A stretch of DNA of 64,000 bases from Rhabditoides inermis. Its lineage: Eukaryota > Nematoda > Chromadorea > Rhabditida > Rhabditidae. Position numbers and translations under genes: made by a program. Shown piece by piece: positions 1 to 11,373 of this stretch. The notes under the pieces are model-generated. The model searched no databases. It was not told where the DNA came from and saw nothing but the letters and a program-made list of their open reading frames with translations. Every line of letters begins with the position of its first letter. Positions within the stretch are counted from its first letter, which is position 1. Location of the stretch: the NCBI GenBank assembly GCA_963966185.1, contig CAWZYM010000355.1, positions 438,501 to 502,500 on the forward strand, read 5' to 3'.

Positions 1-38
1 CTTACCAGCGACGATAGACACTGGTAATATTGATAGAG

Positions 39-49
39 AGAGAGAGGAG

Positions 50-93
<44 letters not shown>

Positions 94-161
94 CGAGAGA
101 GAGAGAGAAAGAGTTTCGAAAAGAAAGAGTATTCTCTCACTCTCTTTCTCTCTCTCTCTCG

Positions 162-203
<42 letters not shown>

Positions 204-212
204 CTGTGATAT
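39..212. repeat. GA/CT tract forming a long inverted repeat
   Basis: The GA-rich arm (about 39-116) and CT-rich arm (about 136-212) are complementary, including the interruptions (AAAGACAGAGAGCGAGAGA against its complement), with a loop of about 20 bp. Confidence 0.7.
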
Positions 213-257
213 AATAAGAGAGTGAGAGAGGTTTAATTACCCAAGTTTGAGGTGTGT

Positions 258-335
258 TCTGTCCATCCCTGATGAAGGCTTAGTGCCGAAACGTTGGATA
301 AAAAGGTGATACTTTTTCGTGGTTTCCGGCTGTGA
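258..335 (+). ncRNA. Hammerhead-ribozyme-like core (possible Penelope-like element remnant)
   Basis: CTGATGA, a GGC/GCC mini-stem, and GAAAC occur in hammerhead order. A downstream AAAAAG/CTTTTT hairpin closes with ACG/CGT as stem III might. The base after stem III is G, which does not fit a cleavable site, so activity is doubtful. A related sequence lies on the minus strand at 49131-49165. Confidence 0.35.
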
Positions 336-959
336 TATCAAATCTCATTTGAGTGAGAGAATAGAGTGTCGGTGCTGACAGAGTGGGGCATAGTGACCGC
401 GCGCATACACGACTTCCCATGTTCATGAGTACACTTTACAGTATTATATCACATCGAACTTTGACACTACGCCAGTCTGAGCTCACCGCTTACTGAATGT
501 TATCAGTTATCAGTTATCAGTTATCAGCAGTTATCAGCACAGATATCAACATGAGTAAACCCGCATAGATTAATTCTTCGGCATTGCTAGCCAATCAATC
601 TGTGAGAGTGAACACTCCGTGCAGAGTGTGGCATCTCGTATTTTGTGACGTATGATTGGTAAGATCACAACTCCCGGATTCACCGAAAGAGAATGCGTGA
701 AAGACAGTCCCCTGGTAGAAATATCGATGATATTAGAGAGGGCGCGCAGCGTCCTCTCTTTTGGGTTAAAATAATCGCGCTAGAATTTTCAAGCAGCAAT
801 ATCTAAAGGTCCCTTCAGCAACAACGTGAACTCATTCAAATAAAGGCTGAACAAAATGACGAAATTCATTATGAAAACAGTTATAAATTTTAAAAATGAC
901 GACATTCTTTGAGCAGTATTTTGCATTGGAGACGCATTTTATGAGAATTTGCCATAGAC

Positions 960-960
<1 letters not shown>

Positions 961-993
<33 letters not shown>
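961..993 (+). repeat. (CT)n microsatellite
   Basis: About 16 pure CT units. Confidence 0.8.
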
Positions 994-996
<3 letters not shown>

Positions 997-1420
997 TAAG
1001 GTAATCAAAGACGCGAACCAACGATAGCGTGTGCGGTGTGCGGCAGCCAACTCTCTCCTCTCGCCCCTGCTCCCCTCAGAGATCACGACAATTTGGGGTG
1101 GGCGGGAGAAAAAAAACGGCGGAGGGTGGGTGGGAGCACACAGGCTGTAGAATGGAGAGCCTTCCGCCTACGAAATTCGACCGCGCGAAGTGGTTCGTGG
1201 CGCTGGAGCGCGTAAACGGAACATTTTAACGCATTCGTCGTCATCATTTTTATGATGCGCTGTGAAGTGATTCTTCTCCGTTGCCCCTCGTCATTTCTTC
1301 GCGATGGCGCATCTGGTGTGGCGGTGAGTGTCCAATCTTTTCACTCTCATGTCCTCTCATTTCCCCGTCATGTCTCGCTTCGCGCGGTCGGTTGCCCTGT
1401 GTCTCTCACCTATTTGTTTA

Positions 1421-2403
1421 AGCGTCTTCTTAGATGCACTTTTATCCTGAACTATCGTTCGGGGTGGTCCAAAAAAGGTCCAAACAAGCCCCGAACAGCC
1501 TCGTTTTCAATGGGAAATCGTTTGGCCCAAACACTTTCTATTGAGGGCAAACTTTGCCCGAACACGTCCGAACATCGCTCGGCAGCCCCAAACAACCCCG
1601 AAAGATTAGCCCAAAACAATGAAATGAGAGAGAATCGCTTGGAGCTCGCTGGGTCCCGAAACGAGTGACCTTTCATGTGATGATAGAGTATGATAGCCTG
1701 ACATCATGCCAGCCTGCGCAACCGCTCGGTCGAAACAGCTGATTGACAGCAATGAGAAAACGTGTAGAAAGTGGGCTCTGGTTTTGATTGTTTTGTCATT
1801 ACTTCATTTACTTGTGACCGTGTTTCGAGTTAAATGTGCTCTGATAGTGTTTCTTTCTCTGATATGTAATCATCAGCCCCTTAAACACACAATCAAGTGG
1901 TTGAATTCAAAAATCACTTTCGAAATGGAGAAAACTGGAGCCTCAAAGAAAAGGCAAATATACAAAGAAAAGGCAAATATAGGGAGTACAATTCACCAAA
2001 AAGTCAATGACAAACCTCCAAACACAGTGATAGTATCAACAAGAACTTCAGAAACATCCGTTTTCTCATCGCAGTCGATCAGCTGTTTCGACCGAGCGGT
2101 CGCGCAGGCTGGCATGATGTCAGGCTATCATACTCTATCATCACATGAAAGGTCACTCGTTTCGGGACCCAGCGAGCTCCAAGCGATTCTCTCTCATTTC
2201 ATTGTTTTGGGCTAATCTTTCGGGGTTGTTTGGGGCTGCCGAGCGATGTTCGGACGTGTTCGGGCAAAGTTTGCCCTCAATAGAAAGTGTTTGGGCCAAA
2301 CGATTTCCCATTGAAAACGAGGCTGTTCGGGGCTTGTTTGGACCTTCTTTGGACCACCCCGAACAATAGTTCAGGGTAAAAGTGCATCTAAGAAGACCCT
2401 TTA
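1421..2403. mobile_element. Foldback (long-TIR) element
   Basis: Two inverted arms of about 320 bp, roughly 1424-1745 and 2080-2397, are near-identical (for example GTCTTCTTAGATGCAC at the outer edges and AGCTGATTGACA-type inner ends). They flank a 330-bp core. Core translation shows no transposase. Flanking TTTA on both sides may be a target duplication. Confidence 0.75.
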
Positions 2404-3582
2404 CCATAACCTTGTATTGTTCCGTTCAAGGCTGTTGCTGCTGTTGCTGATGCTGGCTCACTGGGCAATCTCGGATCGACCAGGTACGAAATCGAGTTTG
2501 ATTAAAAAAAACCACGGAAATCAAAGTGGCAAATTGAAAGCGCGGCGCGTTTTTGCCGTTTTCGCGAGCGATCGCTATCAATTGATATCACCCATTCCTT
2601 CGAATCTGTATTTTTTTGTTGCTTGAACACTAATACAAAATTCAGTCCCACAGAATCGTCAAAAGTAGAGGCGTGTTCAAATAAAAAGGCATATTGAATT
2701 GAACCATTTTAAACTGTAGCCGACTAGGCAGATTGATAGATCACTCGTACAGCGATTCCGTTCAACTAGAGGTTATCAGTAGTTTAACGGAAACACGAAT
2801 AGGGTTTTTTGTCCATTGTATACTAACTGACTTATATACTTGCCTGCTCCTTCAGCCTCTAATTGAAACAATCGTACAGCAACTAGTTTTTGTTGTTGTT
2901 GGAGAACACGTCTCAAGAGAAACCCAAAAGGAGTCCAAACTTGTGTTAAATATGCCAAAAAAGGAGTTTAGGTAATGCTGTTAGGAAAATCTACAATCCT
3001 GTTGTCATTTCCATGTAAAATCATATAGTACAAAAACTTGGCCACCACCCGGAACTGGCATTTCAAGTTTCAAGGGGCGCAATCACTATCCACAACATTA
3101 CTGTGTGCACCGGCCGAGAGGCAAACTCATTATATCAGTGCGATCCACTGGCAGTGCGGATAGTGCACTCCCAGTCTGCTGCGGGCAGCCGGTGCGCGTC
3201 ACCGCTACTCCCCTCGAAAACGATTCGTACACGGGGGCTTGCCTGCGCCTCAGGGGGCGCGCGCGCGCGTATCTCGCTTCCGAGATCAGCTAGCGTTACC
3301 AAAATCGAAACCTAACCATTTTCTAACATCCTGATAACATATCATCGTCACATTGTTCTCGCACAGATTCTAAGGGGCCTTTCTTTCAGTCGTCTTTTGC
3401 CGACTCTAGCGCGCGGGTGTTCTTAAAACAAACCAACCAGAGCGGCAGCACTTCTTAAAACGCATGCATGATATCAGAGGGACATATCGGTGCTAGGGGC
3501 TCCAAGAATTAGTTCATGGAGGATCGCATACACAGTGGGCAGATCTGTGATGGTTCGTGATGTTGACTGAATTTATTGTAGA
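2404..3582. other. No supported gene
   Basis: Just after the foldback element a hydrophobic stretch (LLLLLLMLAHWAISDRPG, 2423-2482) precedes a GTACG donor. It could be a signal-peptide exon, but it lacks an in-frame ATG. Nothing else is supported. Confidence 0.3.
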
Positions 3583-6500
3583 ATGCCAGAACGATGCAGT
3601 GTCTGTGAGAGACAGATTGGACAGGAATGGATGGGGCACACATCTGCTCGATGCGACGACTTCGATCTGGGCACCCAAGGATCGCGCAAGAATCAGCAAT
3701 GCCAGACTGCGGGGAGCGCTACAGGTGTGGTGTACGATCGGACACTAAGAAAATGCATACACTTTTAGTATATGTTTGGACAGAACCGCACTGAATCACA
3801 CTCAGTTCGAAGACTTGTGGAAGATCTAGAACAGCAAACATCGGTATCAATATGAATCTACTAGTTCATGATTTATCTCGATCATTCAGCACTCGTCTCT
3901 CGTTTCTCCGATATTGATTGGTTTGTTTGCTGGTGGCAGTGTGATTGCAATTGTAGTAGCTATTATCTGCCTTCGAAAACGAAAGCCGCAAACACAGGTA
4001 TGTGTTCTTGTTTTGGAATTCTTATGTTTTTTTACGTCCTACATTGTTTGTAGGTTCCGAAAACGTTCACACTTTCTACTAACGGACAAGAATATACAGT
4101 GGAGATACCCAATATGATTAACGACTTGTTTATACAGATCAAATATGCAAAGGTTTTTTGTGTGTAGAGCACGAATGTTTTAATTAGTGTTTTTCAGATT
4201 GGCCTTTTCGTGATGTATGGCATTCTCGCATTCGGAATGTTCGTAAACATTATTCTGTTTGCTGCTTTTCTCAGTTCGAGCAGAACAGTCCCTGAAAAGT
4301 TCGAGAGCAATATGAACACGGAGCTGGACAGTATGCCAGTTTATTTTACGGCTGCTAACCCTGCTTCAGATGCATACAATGAACTGAAGACACTCGAGTG
4401 TGCAATGAACAATTCCATAGAGAATCCGAGAAATAACACATTTAAATTCACGAAGATGCTATTCAACCAACAGGTAACATGTCACGTGTTTGAAGCTTTC
4501 CGTGCTACCTACATTTTGTTGTAGAAAAATATGATATCAATGAAACTACTCAATGATACATATCCGAAGGCGGTATTAAACTTTTTTCACCGATGCAGTT
4601 TGTATTTTCCCATTCAGAATCATTTATCGACACACTTGAAATCGCTACCAGATGCAGACCAAGTTATAACTTCATCCGAAATCTCAAGAGTGAATAGATC
4701 TGTATGAGTTTTTTATATATTTTGTTTTGCAGGACAGTATTGGAAACAGATATCCTACCTTGAATGCAACGTATCATATCTTTGTCAATTTCAATGCTGT
4801 TAAAACTGGACAATATAATGCGGTAAAAAAGCTTATTAGTACATTATAGACTTTTCTTTTCAGACTAAAAACTCAAACAACATTCATTGGATACTAAGTT
4901 CGATGGCAACTGCGCTTCAAAGAAGTCTTTCACAGAAAGAGTTTCCTTTGAAAACCAATCTATTCACGAGACAGGTAGATCATAGATATGCAACAGTTCA
5001 AAAACACTGGTGTCATAATTTAGATACGTTACGAACTCAACTCTTTTCGGTCTGAGATCAAGAAAATGAAAACTTTTTCGTTCTATGTACGTTTGTATTA
5101 TAAAATAGTATAATATAGATGAAACTTCATGAGTTTCAGTACCAAATTAATAACTATACGGCGAACGCTTTGGCAATATTTTATTTTGTGTTTATTCTAC
5201 TAGCAGCTGGGACAAGCTGTGTGTTCTGCTTTGTTCCAGGTTACAGTGTTCATACTCTTAAATAATGTCATCCTTTTAGCAAAGTATGACACCTTTTTGA
5301 AAATATCAGTGGTCTTTTTCATATTCATGATCATAACCTGCGCACCTATACCGTGAGAATCAATTTTAATTTTTTTACATTAATATGTATAAGAAAAACG
5401 TCATTTAATGAACACAATAATATTCCTTTTCAGAGTTTTGCTAAATTTAGCGAATCCTCGTCAGCTCGGTTGTATGTACTTTGAACAAAACATGGATCTG
5501 GTATCAAACACTTCCTTCAAATTCAACAACGTCCTTCAACGAAACTTTTTGTACGTGCTAATCAAGTCAAAAACGTTAGTCTCGTCAAAAACCATGTTTT
5601 TAGGGACATGAAGTTGTGTGATGGGAAACAACTACTGTTTGACAAATACATTGATCGCATCATAGCTAAAAGTGTGTTTATGAGTTCTGCACAACCTGAA
5701 AAACTATGTCAGATGTTACAAGTGAAATTCGCAAAACGAATGTCTTCATACAAAATATGATAGTGGATTACGCTGTAAACATCAGGAAACAGGTGCAGGT
5801 GAGGAAAAAAAAAACTTAAAAGCAACAAGACTTATATATATTATTTCAAGCAACTTGAGAGGCAGTACAAGTTCTTCGACACAACACTGAAAACTATACT
5901 AAAAGTTTGTGCGGCGATTCCTGGAGCGTTAGATACATTGCCTGGACATATGGTTGTTAATGAATGTCCTACAACTATTAACGATTTTAACATATTGAAA
6001 TATCAAGGAACAGCTATAATCACATACAAGGTGAGAAAACTGTTTACGTGTGTATTACAGATATTTTTCATACTCATACGTACTATTACATAACGAAACT
6101 ATTTCATTTTCAGAGCCGTTGGTTAGGAGAAAACCTAGAAATGGGAAAGGGAAATGTTACTGCTTTTGTTGGTCTTTTAAATGCATTAAATGAAACTGTT
6201 CAAAACACAGGAACAAATAATCTTTTGAAACCAGTCAACGACTCGTTGAATCGTACAACCCTCATGGTAAAACTAATAATATGGTCAACATAAATGAATG
6301 CTTTTTCAGAAAGCACTTAAAGACAAGCTTCCGAAACGTTGCAAACTGTCAACTGTGTATAGAAACATTGTGACAAGAGCGTGTGATCAAATCAAGCCAT
6401 ACTATCTGCTTGTAAATAATCTTTGTGAGTTACATTCTATTAAAAGTCACCACTCTATGTTTTAGGTGTGTTGGCGTTCTCGTTTTGGTTGATCGGAATT

Positions 6501-6714
6501 GTCTTTGTTCTTCTAGCGTATTATCGACACCTAAACCCAATAAGAAACAAGAAACACAATAAGAACTGGGTAGATATTTGTATAATAATCTAAGGTAACC
6601 GTGTTGTTTAGATCGATTTTAACACCGATAACCACATGAAGTTTGTTAACAGTGTTGGAATATATCTCGTAAGACAAAATTTACATACATACCTGATTTG
6701 TCATTGGGTGCCTA
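3583..6714 (+). CDS. Five-pass membrane protein segment with prominin-like topology (N-terminal part of a possible fusion)
   Basis: About 17 small exons splice in frame with GT..AG introns of 40-80 nt (for example 4054-4152, 4198-4473, 4733-4822, 5140-5239, 5434-5550, 5851-6030, 6114-6266, 6466-6569). The product shows TM1 (LIGLFAGGSVIAIVVAII), about 35 polar residues, TM2 (VMYGILAFGMFVNIILFAAF), an extracellular loop of roughly 200 residues with several N-x-S/T sites, TM3 (ALAIFYFVFILLAAG), a very short loop, TM4 (ISVVFFIFMIITCAP), a second loop of over 200 residues with cysteines, and TM5 (FWLIGIVFVLLAYY). Two adjacent hairpins plus two large loops is the prominin layout; homology by sequence is not shown. 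The confident part starts at 3890. The Cys-containing first exon (ATG 3583, behind an ATTGTAG acceptor) is tentative, and no signal peptide was seen. The frame stays open into the next segment (6612-6668, then 6715). Confidence 0.6.
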
Positions 6715-7952
6715 GGATTGCTTAGCCGTTGATCCGAGAGCTGTTTATGAATTATTTGTGAATGGCAAAACAGAATTGGAAAGATCGGTGCATCCAACAT
6801 ACGAATCTAAAATGAGTGATGTGAAGTCGGATAAGTCAAAACTATCAAAGATGAGCGAAGTGAACTCGAAGGAATCAAAAATATCCGAGTCGAAAACAAG
6901 CGATGTAAAATCGAAGGAGTCGAAGCAGTCCAAATTGGATGAAGTGAAGACGAAATCACAAATAAGGTTTTATTGTTACATAATGAAATCTTATCGACTA
7001 CACATTTTCAGCGATGTTGGTGTTGATTTTGTAAACGAAACAATGGTTGATTTGGGATGGAACGACAACAAAAAGTTTAATGGAAATTGGGTGATTCCGA
7101 CCGGAAACGCTCAAAAGTGAGTGTTGTCCGGACTCTGATTGTTAAGTTTCTCAGGTACATCTTGACCGAATCTCCGTCTGCTGACACTGCAGTTGATTTC
7201 TGGCATGTTGTCTTCCGATACAAATGCAAAGCAATCGTCATGCTGAATGAACTCATGCAAAAGGATAAGACAACTACCATGTTTTTCGAATACTGCAACA
7301 GTAAAACGATGCTGACGTTCAAGAACGACTACGTTACATACACGGTTCAATATAAATGTTTTCGTTGTATAACTTTGATGTTCTAGGTGAAATGTATCGC
7401 TGTTTCCCCACCGATCATTGGAAACGTGAAACGCTACACTTTTTCAATCTTCAAGTAAAATGCTAGCAAATATGTTACACAAATCAGATTGCATTTCAGT
7501 GGGTTGGGATATCATGAGGTTGAGTTGCTTCACTATACTGGCTGGGAAGATTGTCTCGCCCCGATGGACCCGAAAGAGCTCGCGAAACTGATGTTGTTTC
7601 TATATGAAGACATCGGAACGCCGCAGCAACCTGTGATTGTCCACTGCGCTGACGGAATCAGCAAGAGCGCCGCTTTTGTCGGTAGGATCGGACTCGTTTC
7701 TTCTTAATAAACTATTCAGGCGTTGATGTTCTGACCTCAATTGTGGAGACCGATCCTAATGCCGACCCATTGGAGCTACTTCACGTGCGTTGCTAGTTGT
7801 TAGTCAATCATTTGTGTTTCAGACAATGCGTCGTTATCGAGCGAAGAGCTTCACGCATAAGTGGCAGTACTACTTTACCTACATGTGCTTCTTCCAGTTT
7901 CATTTCCAGGTAGAAACAACTCACCGTAATGACAAACATTTTCATAATCGAG
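6715..7952 (+). CDS. S/K-rich linker and receptor-type tyrosine-phosphatase-like domain, probably catalytically dead
   Basis: Exon 6715-6966 continues in frame from the TM5 segment and encodes a linker with repeated S-D/E-V-K-S-K-E-S units. Exons 7012-7116, 7155-7344, 7387-7454, 7500-7681, 7720-7794 and 7823-7909 then give a PTP fold. Visible landmarks are YILTESPSADTAVDFWHVVF (the Q-G-P / DFW motif), KAIVMLNEL, a WED in place of the WPD loop, the P-loop HCADGISKSAAF, and RRYRAKSFTHKWQYYFTY (the Q-loop/end helix). The nucleophile cysteine is present, but lysine stands where the C-x5-R motif has its essential arginine, and WPD is altered. I therefore infer a pseudophosphatase that may bind phosphotyrosine. 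The domain is N-terminally short: the KNRYKDI-type region is not evident. Many nematode PTPs are diverged in this way. After 7909 a 43-nt intron with an unusual GAG acceptor would join it to the kinase; otherwise the gene ends near 8008. Confidence 0.62.
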
Positions 7953-9691
7953 AACGCGACGTATGGCCGATACTCGAAGGTGTATCACTATCTCATGGAA
8001 AGGACTGATTCATATGTGATCAAACTGAAGGCAGCGACGACCGCCGAAGACCCTTCTGCAATTGAAGAGCGAGTGAAGAAAGTGCAGGCTAGTTTCAAGA
8101 AATTCTCCCGAGACAAGAAAGAAAAGAAGGCCGAAATTTCTTCGAAGAAAGATCGGGTAAGAATCATTGCCAAATAATGTTCCTCTTTTTTTTGCGCGTT
8201 GTTTTCAGAAATTGACTGGCACGCGTCTCAGAGGCTGCAATAACTCGTATTTGTTGGGAGAATTGCTTGGCTCGGGTACCTATGGACACGTCTACGAAGC
8301 GAAGTGCACTGAAAATGGAAAGGACAAACACTACGCTATGAAAACCGAGAAGCGTGGTATTCCATCGGCTTCCATCAACGTATGATTCTGTAATATATAT
8401 CATATACATATTGTGACTGTTTAGAATGAGATACTAATTCTGAGCACTATCACTGCTAACCCTCTTGAAAAGAGAAACCAGATCATCGAATTCATTGACA
8501 AAGGTGTTGTTTCCAACTAAGATAAATGAACATAAACAATTAGGTCACGCTCCCAGTTTCACGTTTATGGTCATAACTCTTGTCGGATGCTCGCTCACTA
8601 CGGTTCAGAAATACGCTGTCAAACTCAAGTATATTCATCATTTTCGTACATCTCAAAAATGGTTGAAATTTACAGCAATTTCTCCGCAATGTACTTGTCT
8701 ATCCAATCGTTCAATGCTATTCATCAGTTGCATACCTGCGGATTCATTCATCGGTGGGTTTTAAAAGACACATAATACAGTTCAATTATTACTTTATAAA
8801 ACATTTGCATTTCTGACGTTCACATTGTTTTAGAGACCTCAAGCCTGGAAATTTCGCTATGGGAGGGGATAAAGAAACGGTGGTGTACGTCCTCGACTTT
8901 GGAATGGCCTGCCGATGTGTGAACGAAAAAGGAAAGTACATGACAAGGAAGGGAAAGGTTGATGGATTCATCGGAACCTTGCGGTATGTTGCTGATTGAT
9001 GATTGCACATTTTAGGCAGCCTTCCAGTTGTATAGCTTGTATGGTTTTTGATGGTTATCAGGCATTACTTTTCCTTCAGATATGCGTCGCGCGTGGCGCA
9101 CGAAAGGAAAGAGCAAAACGCCTGCGACGACCTCGAATCCTGGCTCTACATGAGCATCGAGGTCTATATTTGAGCTGTTTATTGTAATCTACGTTTTGTT
9201 TGAGATGTTCCGTCCGCTTGATTGGAAGGGTGTCCTCGACAAGGACTTTGTTTACAGCGCGAAGGCGGATCTGGTAGAAGGAAGAAGTTAGTATAGGAAC
9301 ACTATTGTTTTCATTTGTCATTGATTCTTTCAAGATTGGAGCGCTATGGAAAGGGATGGCCTTCCAACGGCTTTCAAAACACTCATCAACATGATTGCCG
9401 ATATGAAGCCAGATCGCACGCCGGACTACGCGAAGATGATGCGAGCGATGCTGGGAGTAGAGATAAAACATTATGTCAGTCTTTTACCGATTAAACCAAG
9501 CTCAATCAGATCCATTCAGCTTGATCTCGAATGGATGATGTTTGAAGAATCTCACGACAGGAAGCAGTACGAGGTAAGCTTTGAGATATTACACGACACT
9601 TCTGAAATGTATTATTCAGGCAGAGACGACTCGAGCGACATCCAGGGACAACAAGGCTATGCTCCGCAGTTTCGACAATAGGAAACAGTGA
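7953..9691 (+). CDS. CK1/TTBK-type protein kinase (nematode-expanded family)
   Basis: Exons 7953-8156, 8209-8379, 8424-8503, 8544 onward and further short exons to the stop at 9689-9691 encode a kinase domain. The glycine loop LLGSGTYGHVYEA is followed by YAMKTEK (ATP lysine), a HINGE-region TLVGCSL, HRDLKPGNFAMG (catalytic loop), VYVLDFGMACRC (DFG) and GTLRYASRVAHERKEQ followed by DDLESWLYM. The last block is diagnostic of the CK1/TTBK group, which is greatly expanded in nematodes and often sperm-enriched. All key residues are intact, so an active Ser/Thr kinase is expected. A basic region rich in K/E/R precedes the domain. The C-terminus ends AMLRSFDNRKQ. An ATG at 7929 (MTNIFIIENATYGRY) would give an independent gene start; the alternative is splicing from the phosphatase exon at 7909. 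One internal acceptor near 9206 also appears to be GAG. Confidence 0.8.
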
Positions 9692-9898
9692 TTACCGAAG
9701 CATACTCAACAGTCTTCCCTTAAACTTTTCTTACATCATTTTTCGAGTTATTTCTAACTTTACATCGGTTATACATTTGGTGCGTCTAAATACTGTAACA
9801 CTAATTACTAGAAAAAGTTATCCATTACATTCAGCTTACTCTACCTAAATCGGTTCGTGTGATAACAACGTTTTTGTGATCTTGATGAAATGTGGCAC

Positions 9899-9904
9899 AA
9901 TAAA
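9899..9904 (+). terminator. Poly(A) signal of the kinase gene
   Basis: An AATAAA hexamer lies about 210 nt after the kinase stop codon at 9691, within an A/T-rich 3' region. It sits just before the left arm of a TIR element. Confidence 0.5.
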
Positions 9905-9910
9905 AATGAA

Positions 9911-10423
9911 TATTATCTTTTAAAAGGACTTCCGTAAAAGAAGAGTTTGTGTTACCCAACGTAATGCAACAAAAGCTCATGCATTTTATCAGAATTCAGA
10001 ATATTTATCTCGAATCAAGTAGCACATGGTAATGTAATTTACGGTAAGGTTGCGGTAAAGTACAGTAATACAACGCCTACTGCGAGATCCAACAATACGG
10101 ATTTCGGTGGTCCCGTGGATGCGTACGTATTGTTGGAGATGCTTGTCACCAACAATACGTACGCATCCACGGGACCACGGGAACAATACGTACGCATTTT
10201 ATCAATCGAAATAGAAAACAAACCTTTTTTTTTTACTATTGCGAGCAAATAGTGTACGTCTGCAAAGTAATTTCGGTATCTGAACGATTATTATCTTGTT
10301 GAACTATTGGAGCAGGTTTGTGTACTATTTCGATTGATAAAATGCATGAGCTTTTGTTGCATTACGTTGGGTAACCGGTAACACAAACTCTTCTTATACG
10401 GAAGTCATTTAAAAAAAGATAAT
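9911..10423. mobile_element. Non-autonomous TIR element with nested repeat and hairpin
   Basis: Arms of about 85 bp at 9911-9998 and 10335-10423 (containing GTTACCCAACGTAATGCAAC) face each other. Inside are one copy of the AATCAAGTAGC family (about 9990-10147) and an internal hairpin of about 28 bp whose stem carries GGTCCCGTGGATGCGTACG (10109-10177). No ORF of interest. Confidence 0.7.
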
Positions 10424-10859
10424 TCTTCTTGTCACAGGTTCCTCTCATTAGATTCGCTCTTCGTACCAGGTACGGGAATACTGTAGACAGACGTAGAATT
10501 CTGTTGGCAATACTGTAGTGTTCCCTACTGAATACGGTAGTACGGATACGGTAGACGGTTCGAGTGGCAAGTGAGAGGGTCGGTCGAGTCTTTGTACGAA
10601 TGGTCGAGGTCACACTCGCTGAATCGTTTGAATAGTGAGCTCGATGTCGAGGGGAGATCGAGGTGAGGACATGTGGTAAATGTGAATGACGCAACAACAA
10701 AAAAACGCATCGATGATAGTGAATCACGCTCTCTCTGATGAATGATAGTGGTCTAGAGTCGTAGCTTATATAGGCCGTTCCCCATCTTCTGAACGACACC
10801 CGGAAATGTCGAGAGGAGGATCTACACTGCGATTGATCTGCTGGTTCATGCCCGACGAA

Positions 10860-11373
10860 CGATGTTCTCGATCGTCGGCGGCCCGTCCACGCTCTCAAAC
10901 ACATTCAATCATTGCTGATCCAGCAGCGACATAAAAAGTTATGCGATAGGAAGTTTGTGATTCATTTTCCTATCGTGTTTATGTGGCGGTTGAGAAATCT
11001 CAGATAGAACACGTCACGATTCAGTCGTTTATTTGACGACGACGGTGCATGGGCCCTGCACTCACAGACAGAGTGCGGAACGTCCTTGAGAAGGGACAGG
11101 GCGGCACATGGTCAGTGCGCGCGTGTCACATTTTCTGATGGATATCCCGAGATTGCAGGAAAGATCACCCGACGAACCCCGGGGAGAAGATTGTGACGCT
11201 GCACTTTGACGACGCTCCTCAGCCAGGCACCAACATCACATCGGTGAGAACGTGACTTCCGCCACGATAACATCCTGCACGACATCATCACACCAAAGAT
11301 GTGTCGCTGCTGGATCAGCAATGATTGAATGTGTTTGAGAGCGTGGACGGGCCGCCGACGATCGAGAACATCG
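10860..11373. repeat. Inverted duplication of 72 bp
   Basis: 10860-10931 is a perfect or near-perfect reverse complement of 11302-11373 (starts TGTCGCTGCTGGATCAGCAA on the right arm). The right arm covers the start of a coding exon of the small gene. Confidence 0.75.

Noticed and set aside
1706..2215. 169-aa open frame inside the foldback element
   Set aside because: It runs from one arm through the core into the other arm and has no transposase motif.
10362..10904. 180-aa minus-strand open frame
   Set aside because: It overlaps a TIR arm and the inverted exon copy; no coding signature or splice context.
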